18,564 nucleotides of DNA from JAKIVR01 sp035933635 (GTDB taxonomy: Archaea; Thermoplasmatota; Thermoplasmata; Lutacidiplasmatales; UBA184): the NCBI GenBank assembly GCA_035933635.1, contig DASYYY010000015.1:1-18564 (forward strand), written 5' to 3'. The notes beneath the pieces are model-generated. The model searched no databases. It was not told where the DNA came from and was given only the letters and a program-made list of their open reading frames with translations. The translations under genes and the position numbers were made by a program. Below are positions 13,027 to 18,564 of the stretch, piece by piece (within the stretch, counting starts at the first letter, position 1; each line of letters begins with the position of its first letter).

Positions 13027-14433
13027 TTAGCTCACCGTGAGCGCGACCTGGATGATGATCGCTCCCATCGCGTCGTGGATGTGGATGAGGTAGCTGCCCG
13101 CCGTCAGCGGGCGGCCGGAGTTGCCGAAGGTGAGCGGAACACCGAGCGCCAGCGTCGAGCTGGAACCGCTGTTCACGACGATCTGGCCGTGCAGCTCCCT
13201 GCCGTTCGTGGTCTCCACGGTGATGCAGAACTGCGTCTTCGACACCGCGCCGCCGAGCGTGAGGCCGAAGAAGCTACCGGCCGCGGCGGTGGTGTTGCTC
13301 GTGGAGATCACGCCGACGTACGGGGCCACGACGAACACGCTGGGGTAGTACGGGAGGCTCGCCGTCGGGCTCGGAGACGACCACTGCTGGTGGACGACGC
13401 TCGAGTTGTTCGAGATCCAGCCCCAACGGAACTCCAGCGTCATCCCCGCGGGACCGCCGGAGGCCATCACCGCGAGGTTCACCGTCGTGATCCAGGCGTG
13501 CTTGAGCGAGAAACCGGTCGAGGCATTCATCGTCACCGTCTGGGCCACCGCGCTCGACCAGCCGGAACCGGCCACCGCGATCGCCTGGGGCGCATTGGTC
13601 AGGTTGAGCTCGCCCCCGCTCGCGAGCGGGAAGTGGACGTCGACCTCGGGCACGTAGACGATGGCGCCGAGGTCGGCGGAGGTGTAGTTCACGACCGCGA
13701 ACTCGTACTCCGCCGTGAGGGTGCTGCCGGCGCTGAGCGCACGGAACGGACCGGGGAGCGGGATGCGGAGCGCGTCGGGCGCCAGGTTGGGTACGCTGCA
13801 CTTCGGTGAAACGAGCCCGGGCAGGACGAAGCAGGTCCCGGGGTTTCCACCGTAGAGCGCGTTGCAGACCACGGGGTCGTTGATGTGGAGCACGATCGTC
13901 TCGTTCGTTGGCACGCCACCGGTCCAGGAGGCGTTGCCCACGACGACGTTGCTCGCACCGTTCAACGGGAGATTCGACGGGTTGCCGTTGCCGCGCTGGA
14001 AGGCGAAGTACCCCTGGCTTGATCCGGTACTCGTGGTGAACGGTGTTCCGTCGGCTCCGACCGCGATCGCGGTCGCCTTGCCCGGGAGCGTGCCGCTGCT
14101 CGGGTAAACGCAGTACGAGATCAGGCCCGGAATCCCGTTCGAGGGGCTCTCATTGACCGAGCTCATCGTGTAGGTCGCAACGGATCCGGTCCCGTCGAGC
14201 GTGAAGTTCACCGTGATGTTCGAATCGCCGACGAAGTTCCCGATGGCGTTGGACGACGGACACCCGCCGCTCCCGCCGCCCTTGGCGGCGACGAGGCCGG
14301 TGACGCCCGTGCCGAATACGAAGGCACTGAGGACGACGACGACGCCCAAGCTCGCGGTCAACGCGAACAGGAGCCGATCGGCGGGAAGGTTCGTTCGGGA
14401 AGTTCTCGTCCTCGTGATAGGCTGTTTTGCCAT
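13027..14433 (-). CDS. large secreted or membrane-anchored surface protein
   Basis: A 468-residue protein. A basic Thr/Arg N-terminus (MAKQPITRTRTSRTN) leads into a hydrophobic helix (LLFALTASLGVVVVLSAFVF), a signal peptide or anchor. The rest is Ser/Thr/Gly/Asn-rich with many N-x-S/T glycosylation sites, few lysines and six cysteines. It is probably a string of beta-sandwich domains: a segment near 75-200, a middle part rich in aromatic and acidic residues, and a final part ending LTAGSYLIHIHDAMGAIIIQ. No catalytic motif or named family is recognised. I use the ATG at 14433. An in-frame GTG at 14493 would place 20 codons over the TATA and palindrome, which is unlikely. Its gene is followed by a strong GC hairpin. 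An S-layer-associated or adhesive role is only inference. Confidence 0.75.
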   Translation of the reverse strand: MAKQPITRTRTSRTNLPADRLLFALTASLGVVVVLSAFVFGTGVTGLVAAKGGGSGGCPSSNAIGNFVGDSNITVNFTLDGTGSVATYTMSSVNESPSNGIPGLISYCVYPSSGTLPGKATAIAVGADGTPFTTSTGSSQGYFAFQRGNGNPSNLPLNGASNVVVGNASWTGGVPTNETIVLHINDPVVCNALYGGNPGTCFVLPGLVSPKCSVPNLAPDALRIPLPGPFRALSAGSTLTAEYEFAVVNYTSADLGAIVYVPEVDVHFPLASGGELNLTNAPQAIAVAGSGWSSAVAQTVTMNASTGFSLKHAWITTVNLAVMASGGPAGMTLEFRWGWISNNSSVVHQQWSSPSPTASLPYYPSVFVVAPYVGVISTSNTTAAAGSFFGLTLGGAVSKTQFCITVETTNGRELHGQIVVNSGSSSTLALGVPLTFGNSGRPLTAGSYLIHIHDAMGAIIIQVALTVS

Positions 14434-14481
14434 GTCGCACCCGGGAGTTGGGCCGACATTCGTCGGGTAGATAGATGTGTC

Positions 14482-14497
14482 GTTATACGTCACGTAT
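14482..14497 (-). promoter_or_regulatory. TATA-like box overlapped by a perfect palindrome
   Basis: On the minus strand GTATAAC gives a TATA-like core (14482-14487), followed about 25 bases downstream by a likely start near 14460 and a short leader to the ATG at 14433. ATACGT-C-ACGTAT (14485-14497) is a perfect palindrome with one central base that overlaps the upstream side of this TATA. A repressor bound here would block TBP/TFB. Confidence 0.45.
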
Positions 14498-14922
14498 TAG
14501 TACAGGTTTGTGCGCATCGTCGAAATGGCACTTCGACGAGCTCGTGGCCGAAGCCGCGCTGAGTCCTTTGCACCGCTCCGGTGGAGTCCCAGCGGAATGA
14601 GACCGAACGCGCAGTAACTCCAGCGCGTCAGGCAGAACTCTCCGATCGGGCCGTCCTCGGTCCGGGCGAGGAGGACGACGTCCCGAGGTGGTGATCCCCC
14701 CGGTGGGGTCACCGCGGGGACCCGTTCAAGAAGCGCCGTCGGTTCGACGAGCCGAGGAGAATGGTGTGACCCCGCTCGCGTCGGAACCGCCCCAACGCGG
14801 CTTGATCCAATCCCCCTGTTGAACGGGAGTGCTCCCGGCGAGCAGTCCCGGAAAGTTCTGATCCCATGATTCGGGGCCTGCCGCGAGGCCCTGATTCTCC
14901 ATGCGCGGTGGACCACTATCGC
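14498..14922. other. non-coding stretch with two stem-loops
   Basis: I see no supported gene in this stretch. Open frames on the minus strand have no start signal and low protein quality, though short pieces such as LTRWSYCAFGLIPLGLHRSG could be worn-out coding sequence. Two clear hairpins lie side by side. TCCTCG/CGAGGA occupies 14654-14672. GGTGATCCC/GGGGTCACC occupies 14690-14713, nine pairs including one G-T, with a six-base loop. Confidence 0.4.
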
Positions 14923-14953
14923 TATATTTTCGGTGTGCACATATCATGTGCAC
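14923..14953 (+). promoter_or_regulatory. vapBC promoter with palindromic operator
   Basis: TATATTT at 14923-14929 is a clear TATA box 25-31 bases before the ATG at 14954, predicting a leaderless mRNA. Between box and start lies a perfect inverted repeat, GTGCACAT (14935-14942), ATC, then ATGTGCAC (14946-14953), which touches the start codon. VapB-type antitoxins usually repress their own operon, so this is the likely operator. Confidence 0.75.
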
Positions 14954-15199
14954 ATGGGCGCAAAGACCATCGCATTGGATTCGGAAGCCTACGCGCTCCT
15001 GAAGGCCCAGCGCAAGCGGGATGAGAGCTTCAGTGACCTTGTCAAGCGTCACTTCCGTCCCGCTCGCCGGTTGGCCGACTTCGCTGGAGCCTGGTCGGAT
15101 GTGAACCCCAAGGATCGAGCCCGGTTCGATGGCGAGCGTCAGAACGGCCGCGCGGCCGACCTCGCCCGGGCTGCGCGAATCCGCCGCCGATCGGAATGA
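14954..15199 (+). CDS. vapB: VapB-type antitoxin (archaeal)
   Basis: An 81-residue protein. The first half, MGAKTIALDSEAYALLKAQR, followed by a DESFSDLVKR segment, matches the archaeal VapB antitoxin family (DUF217-like): a short N-terminal strand, then two helices that form the DNA-binding dimer. The rest is Arg/Ala-rich and should wrap the toxin. The ATG at 14954 follows the operator palindrome directly; an earlier in-frame GTG at 14933 would lie inside the operator and is rejected. The stop overlaps the VapC start as ATGA, the usual coupling for this pair. Base composition is somewhat less GC-rich than the neighbours, in line with a mobile addiction module, though not decisive. Confidence 0.85.
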   Translation: MGAKTIALDSEAYALLKAQRKRDESFSDLVKRHFRPARRLADFAGAWSDVNPKDRARFDGERQNGRAADLARAARIRRRSE

Positions 15200-15588
15200 C
15201 CATGAGGTCGGTAGATTCGACCTTCTGTTTCGACCTGCTGCAGCGCGAGGCCGGGGCGACCCGCCGAGCGAAGGAGCTCGACGACTCCGATGAACATCTA
15301 ACGATCGCCGCCCCGGCGCTGCTGGAGGTCCTCGAGGGTGGCTACCGTAGGGGCGGACGGTACTTGGAGCGTGTCACCGAAATGCTGGCTCGCTTCGAAG
15401 TGCTGGAGATCGGGCTGTTGGAGGCCGACCAGGCCGCACGAATCGGAGCCGAATGCATCTCTCGAGGTCAGACCGTCCCGCACATGGACCTGTTGATTGC
15501 AGCGGCCTGCCGTCGGCAGGGCCAAGTGTTGATCACTCGGGATCCCGACTTCTCCCGCATTCCGGGTCTTACGGTGGAATCCTACTAG
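15196..15588 (+). CDS. vapC: VapC-type PIN-domain ribonuclease toxin
   Basis: A 130-residue PIN-domain protein. The acidic catalytic residues expected of VapC are present: Asp7 in VDSTFCFDLL, Glu44 in PALLEVLEGG, Asp98 in VPHMDLLIAA and Asp116/Asp118 in LITRDPDFSRI. These bind Mg2+ and cleave RNA, often tRNA or rRNA, when VapB is degraded. The length is normal for the family, so the toxin looks intact. The start overlaps the antitoxin stop by four bases; MRSVDS at the third codon is an alternative start. A tRNA-Glu gene lies 147 bases downstream on the other strand; whether the toxin cuts it is unknown. Confidence 0.9.
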   Translation: MTMRSVDSTFCFDLLQREAGATRRAKELDDSDEHLTIAAPALLEVLEGGYRRGGRYLERVTEMLARFEVLEIGLLEADQAARIGAECISRGQTVPHMDLLIAAACRRQGQVLITRDPDFSRIPGLTVESY

Positions 15589-15734
15589 CTCCCCCGATGA
15601 ACTCGGACGAGGCGTTCGCCCGCCGAGCGAAGTTCGGGCCGACCGCGACGCAGGTCGACGGTCGGCTCGCGCGAGGATGAGCACTTCCTCAACGATGGCT
15701 CGTACGAGGATGAGGGTCCTCTGGTTCTTCCGTG

Positions 15735-15809
15735 TGCTCCCGGCGGGATTCGAACCCACGTCCTCTGGTCGAAGGCCAGAGATCCTTGACCGGACTAGAC
15801 TACGGGAGC
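15735..15809 (-). tRNA. tRNA-Glu (anticodon TTC), unusual C33
   Basis: A 75-base tRNA. Acceptor GCTCCCG pairs fully with CGGGAGC, the discriminator is A, and CCA is not encoded. D-stem GTCT/GGAT, anticodon stem TCTGG/CCAGA with an extra outer C-G pair, and T-arm GTGGG-TTCGAAT-CCCGC all fold. The TAG-TCTAGTCCGGTCAAGG portion is the typical archaeal Glu pattern. The seven-base loop is CCTTCGA, giving anticodon TTC for Glu, but position 33 is C where U is nearly universal. No intron is needed. It is separated by 52 bases from the stop of the HPS-RraA gene upstream on the same strand. Confidence 0.93.
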
Positions 15810-15861
15810 GCCGTCCGGGGTGGGCGGGTCCCAATTCATACCGTTTCGGACCGGTCCGGGC

Positions 15862-17166
15862 TCAGCCGACACGTTCCCAGTGTTCGAGCTTCTGGACCTC
15901 GCCGAGGGTCGACCCACGCCGGATCTCCTCGCGCACGCGGTTCTCGTGCTCGAGTACGTCCAGCGCCCGGTTGGCGATCTCCTGGGCGCGCTCGCGCGGG
16001 ACGACGACCAGCCCGCTGAGGTCTCCCACGATCCAATCCCCCGGACGCACGAGCTGACCGCCCACGACGACTCCGGTTCCGATCTCTCCGTGGCCCTTGG
16101 GCTCCCCGGCATTGGGGGAGACGTAGCGGGAAAAGACCGGGAATCCCAGCTCGAGGATGGCGTCGAGGTCGCGCACGGCTCCGTCGATGATCACGCCCGC
16201 GACCTTCCGCACGTGCGCGCTCCAGGAGGCCAGCTCGCCCCAGATGGCGGTGGTCTGACCGCCGGCATCGACGACGATCACGTCGCCCGCCGCGGCACGG
16301 TCGATCGCCTCGACGGGCTTGGCCCAATCCCCGTCCCGCGTGACCACGGTCACCGCCGGCCCGACGAGCTTCGTGACGGACGGGGGGAAATGGGGGAGCA
16401 GGCCGTGGAGCGCCCCCTTGCGCTGCATGGCGTCGCTCAGGTTCGGCGTGGAGACCCGATCGAAGGCGGCGCGGAGGTCCGCGTCGCCGTAGCGCCGGAA
16501 GAGGTCGGTGGGAACGGCCTCGCCGCTCTCCATCGCCTGGCGGATCGTCCGGGTGGCGGCACGGATGTCGGCACTCTTGGTGATCGCTCCGCCCACGATC
16601 AGGATCCGGGCGCCGGCTTTCGTGGCCGTCGCGACCGTCTCGGAGTTGAGCCCACCGGCGACCGCGACCGGGATCGAGGCGACCTTGGCGAGCGCCTCGA
16701 GCGCGGCGAAGGGGGTGCGCCCGGTCATCTGCATGTCGATCCCGATGTGGAGGCAGACCGCGCTCGCCCCGAGCCGTGCGACGGCCTCCGTGCGCGCCGC
16801 CGGGTCCTCGACCCCGAGCAGGTCGACGACCACCTCGGCGCCGTACTTCTCGCCGCCGCGCACGGCGTCGGCGATCGTGTCGTCGTCCGAGGCGCCGAGG
16901 ACCGTCACGAGGTCGGCACCCGCCTTCGCCGCGATCTCGACCTCGAAGGCGCCGGTGTCCATGATCTTCATGTCGGCGACGATCCGCCGGTCCGGGAACG
17001 CCTTCTTCAGCTCGCGGACGGCGTTGAGCCCCTCGCTCTTGATCAGCGGCGTCCCGGCCTCGACCCAGTCGGCGCCCCCCTCGACCGCCTCGCGCGCGGC
17101 GGTGAGCGCGCGCGAGAGGTTCTCGAAGTCGAGCGCGACCTGGAGGACCGGCCGATCAAGCCGCAT
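15862..17166 (-). CDS. hps: 3-hexulose-6-phosphate synthase / RraA-like fusion protein
   Basis: A 434-residue fusion. Residues 1-210 are a hexulose-6-phosphate synthase of the OMP-decarboxylase superfamily: ALDFENLSRA, GADWVEAGTPLIKSEG and the catalytic VADMKIMDTG (Asp65, Lys67, Asp70). It condenses formaldehyde with ribulose 5-phosphate or runs in reverse. In many archaea the reverse path makes ribulose 5-phosphate where the oxidative pentose pathway is missing. Residues about 225-434 are RraA-like: GDVIVVDAGGQTTAIWGELA, GVIIDGAVRDLDAI and LGFPVFSRYV, a fold also used by HMG aldolases and RNase E regulators. Such fusions are annotated across archaea, but the RraA part has no proven role. TTATTA (minus, 17191-17196) is about 27 bases upstream, so the mRNA is probably leaderless. 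No PHI isomerase gene is nearby. Confidence 0.9.
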   Translation of the reverse strand: MRLDRPVLQVALDFENLSRALTAAREAVEGGADWVEAGTPLIKSEGLNAVRELKKAFPDRRIVADMKIMDTGAFEVEIAAKAGADLVTVLGASDDDTIADAVRGGEKYGAEVVVDLLGVEDPAARTEAVARLGASAVCLHIGIDMQMTGRTPFAALEALAKVASIPVAVAGGLNSETVATATKAGARILIVGGAITKSADIRAATRTIRQAMESGEAVPTDLFRRYGDADLRAAFDRVSTPNLSDAMQRKGALHGLLPHFPPSVTKLVGPAVTVVTRDGDWAKPVEAIDRAAAGDVIVVDAGGQTTAIWGELASWSAHVRKVAGVIIDGAVRDLDAILELGFPVFSRYVSPNAGEPKGHGEIGTGVVVGGQLVRPGDWIVGDLSGLVVVPRERAQEIANRALDVLEHENRVREEIRRGSTLGEVQKLEHWERVG

Positions 17167-17217
17167 GTCCGACGAACGGGTGGGGCGCGTAATAACCGCT
17201 CTCCGCGTCGTCGGTCG
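17167..17217. promoter_or_regulatory. 51-base divergent promoter with one shared TATA-like box
   Basis: The only AT-rich element between the two divergent genes is GTAATAACC at 17190-17198. It lies about 27 bases from the ATG at 17166 on the minus strand and about 25 bases from the GTG at 17218 on the plus strand. Both distances fit the archaeal TATA-to-start spacing for leaderless mRNA. The box therefore appears to serve both directions, or one gene uses a weak box I cannot see. Confidence 0.5.
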
Positions 17218-18054
17218 GTGCCGGCGCCGGACGTCGTGGTCCTGAACCGGGATTCCCGCCGGATCCCGGAGGTCCCCTCGGACTCCATCGCGCTCGTCGT
17301 GACCTCGCCCCCGTACCCGATGATCCCCCAGTGGGACGCGCTGTTCTCGAGGCTCGGCGCGGAGAACTTCGGGTCGATGCACGGGCTGCTCGAGTCGGTC
17401 TGGCAGGAATGTTACCGGACGCTGCTCCCTGGCGGGCTCCTCGCCATCAACATCGGCGACGCGCTGAGGTCCCGGGCGGACGATGGATTTCGACTGTGGC
17501 CCAACCACGCCGAGGTGCTCCGTCGCTGCGCGGGGATCGGGTTCCGACCACTGCCCTACGTCCTCTGGAAGAAGCCGATGAACCGGCCCAACGCCTTCCT
17601 CGGCTCCGGCTTCCTTCCACCGAACGCCTATGTGACCGTCGATTGCGAATTCATCCTGCTGTTCCGCAAGGGGGGGCTGCGGCGGTTCCCGCGGAAGGAT
17701 GCCTCCCGGCGGCAGAGCGTCTACCGCAAGGAGGAGCGGGACCGCTGGTTCTCCCAGGTGTGGGAGGTCCGAGCCAGCCGACAGGATGGGGAGGCCGGTC
17801 GCCGCACCGCGGCCTTCCCTCCGGAGATCCCCCGCCGATTGATCCGGATGTTCTCGGTCGAGGGGGACACGGTGCTCGACCCGTTCGCCGGCACGGGGAC
17901 CACGCTCCGGGTCGCGCGCGAACTGCGGCGCCGCGCCGTCGGCGTGGAGATCGAGACGGAGCTTGCCGAGCGGCTGCGACGCGAATTCACCGCACCGGAA
18001 CCGAACGGCGACGCCGGAGGAGTGCGCCCCCGGCGGACGGGTTCGGCGGGGTGA
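17218..18054 (+). CDS. DNA methyltransferase, N4-cytosine/N6-adenine type, solitary
   Basis: A 278-residue S-adenosylmethionine-dependent DNA methyltransferase. The catalytic motif IV is TSPPYPMI (29-36). The substrate and target parts lie between, and the AdoMet-binding motif I, DPFAGTGTTLRVA, comes near 221-233. Catalytic motif first and FxGxG last is the beta-class order. SPPY rather than DPPY favours N4-cytosine methylation, but N6-adenine enzymes with this motif exist. The GTG at 17218 fits a leaderless start from the shared TATA; the GTG at 17236 is an alternative. Further upstream the frame is merely antisense to the HPS gene. No restriction endonuclease is adjacent, so it may be an orphan regulatory or protective methylase. 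The C-terminal 20 residues are a low-complexity tail. Confidence 0.88.
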   Translation: MPAPDVVVLNRDSRRIPEVPSDSIALVVTSPPYPMIPQWDALFSRLGAENFGSMHGLLESVWQECYRTLLPGGLLAINIGDALRSRADDGFRLWPNHAEVLRRCAGIGFRPLPYVLWKKPMNRPNAFLGSGFLPPNAYVTVDCEFILLFRKGGLRRFPRKDASRRQSVYRKEERDRWFSQVWEVRASRQDGEAGRRTAAFPPEIPRRLIRMFSVEGDTVLDPFAGTGTTLRVARELRRRAVGVEIETELAERLRREFTAPEPNGDAGGVRPRRTGSAG

Positions 18055-18085
18055 ACGCTATCGTCCCCTACCCTCTCGGGCCGCC

Positions 18086-18564
18086 ATGTCGCCCGCCGTG
18101 AAGCCCGTACCCGAGGGCTACCATACCGCCACGCCGGTGCTCATCGTCGACGACGGTGTCAAAGCGCTCGCCTTCTACACCAAGGCACTCGGGGCCAAGG
18201 AGCGGATGCGCTCGCTCGGCCCCGACGGCAAGATCAGCCATGCCGAGTTCCAGCTCGGCGACTCGATCTTCATGCTCTCGGATGAGAATCCCGGAATGGG
18301 ATCCCGTTCGCCCAAGTCGCTGGGAGGTTCGTCCGGGGGCGTCTGGCTCTACGTGGCCGACGTCGACGCCCTCCACCGTCAGGCGGTCGGGGCGGGTGCG
18401 AAGTCGCTGATGGCGCCCGAGGACATGTTCTGGGGTGATCGCCACGCCCGCATCCGCGACCCGTTCGGTCACGAATGGTCGATCGCGAGCCACAAGGAGG
18501 ACATCGACCCGGCCGAGCTCCCCCGGCGGGCGCAGGAGTTCTACGCCAAGATGGGCCCGGCCGG
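18086..18564 (+). CDS. PhnB-like VOC (glyoxalase/bleomycin resistance) protein, 3' truncated by window end
   Basis: The first 159 codons of a VOC-fold protein, open to the window edge. It matches the PhnB-like subgroup: TPVLIVDDGVKALAFYTKAL, GPDGKISHAEFQLGDSIFML, WLYVADVDALHRQAVGAGAK and FWGDRHARIRDPFGHEWSIA, then KEDIDP. Two beta-alpha-beta-beta-beta modules are visible. This subgroup is common in bacteria and archaea, but its substrate is unclear. Metal-binding His and Glu can be guessed at (SHAEF, GHEW) but are not certain. The ATG at 18086 is 31 bases after the methyltransferase stop; an operon is possible. Its stop codon lies outside the window. Bacteria carry many close relatives, so acquisition by transfer is plausible. 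Confidence 0.85.
   Translation, partial: MSPAVKPVPEGYHTATPVLIVDDGVKALAFYTKALGAKERMRSLGPDGKISHAEFQLGDSIFMLSDENPGMGSRSPKSLGGSSGGVWLYVADVDALHRQAVGAGAKSLMAPEDMFWGDRHARIRDPFGHEWSIASHKEDIDPAELPRRAQEFYAKMGPA

Noticed and set aside
12652..13809. A 385-codon plus-strand open frame rich in Arg and Gly.
   Set aside because: It runs antisense to the zinc-ribbon and surface protein genes and shows no protein motifs.
14434..14493. A 20-residue longer start for the surface protein.
   Set aside because: It would translate across the TATA box and the perfect palindrome; the ATG at 14433 directly precedes the signal peptide.
14497..14940. A 147-codon minus-strand open frame in the gap before vapB.
   Set aside because: It has no start signal or recognisable motif and would begin inside the vapB operator; kept only as a possible decayed sequence.
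15597..15680. A 27-codon plus-strand frame, MNSDEAFARRAKFG and onward, just after vapC.
   Set aside because: It is too short, with no ribosome site or promoter, to call a gene from sequence alone.
15820..17217. A long plus-strand open frame in front of the methyltransferase, which would make a protein over 700 residues.
   Set aside because: It is antisense to the well-supported HPS-RraA gene, and its translation is Arg/Asp/Gly-rich noise. Only the part from 17218 has family motifs.
1..18564. CRISPR arrays, insertion sequences, rRNA genes or an integrase.
   Set aside because: No regularly spaced repeats, terminal inverted repeats with transposase, rRNA-like sequence or integrase motifs were seen.

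Overview
This is a GC-rich window with the hallmarks of an archaeal chromosome, most likely a high-GC member of the Thermoplasmatota or a related uncultured lineage (inference). The supporting signs are an archaeal class III pilin signal, a PhoU with an AbrB-like N-terminus, a hexulose-phosphate synthase/RraA fusion, an archaeal VapB/VapC pair, a tRNA-Glu without an encoded CCA, several membrane or cytosolic zinc-ribbon proteins, and AT-rich boxes about 25-28 bases upstream of starts that would give leaderless transcripts. No phage, insertion sequence or CRISPR array is visible.

Region by region: 1-4133 holds a possible type IV pilus-like or secretion cluster. It contains the tail of an upstream gene, a T2SSF/TadC-like membrane platform protein with an added extracytoplasmic domain, a convergent archaeal pilin, a KaiC/FlaH-like P-loop protein with a degenerate Walker A, and an ExeA-like AAA ATPase. 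4149-5177 is a PhoU-like regulator. 5178-5448 is non-coding and holds AT-rich promoter sequence and a tRNA-Ser-like relic. It is followed by a zinc-ribbon membrane protein (5449-6204). 6227-9377 is an efflux module: a DHA2-type MFS exporter and a four-helix membrane protein on the minus strand, a divergent HxlR regulator, and a second four-helix protein converging on it.

9743-14433 is a minus-strand run. It has two tandem secreted cysteine-rich paralogues overlapping by ATGA, a membrane zinc-ribbon protein, a small basic gene broken by one extra base in a G7 tract, a double zinc-ribbon protein, and a large surface protein. 14954-15588 is a VapBC toxin-antitoxin operon with a perfect palindromic operator touching the antitoxin start codon. 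A tRNA-Glu with an unusual C33 follows at 15735-15809. The window closes with the HPS-RraA fusion, a divergent solitary DNA methyltransferase that seems to share one TATA element with it, and a truncated PhnB-like VOC protein.

The points most worth a second look are the pilus-like cluster with its degenerate KaiC-like protein, the tandem cysteine-rich secreted pair, the hidden frameshifted gene at 12168-12492, the C33 tRNA-Glu, and the single TATA box that appears to drive two divergent leaderless genes.
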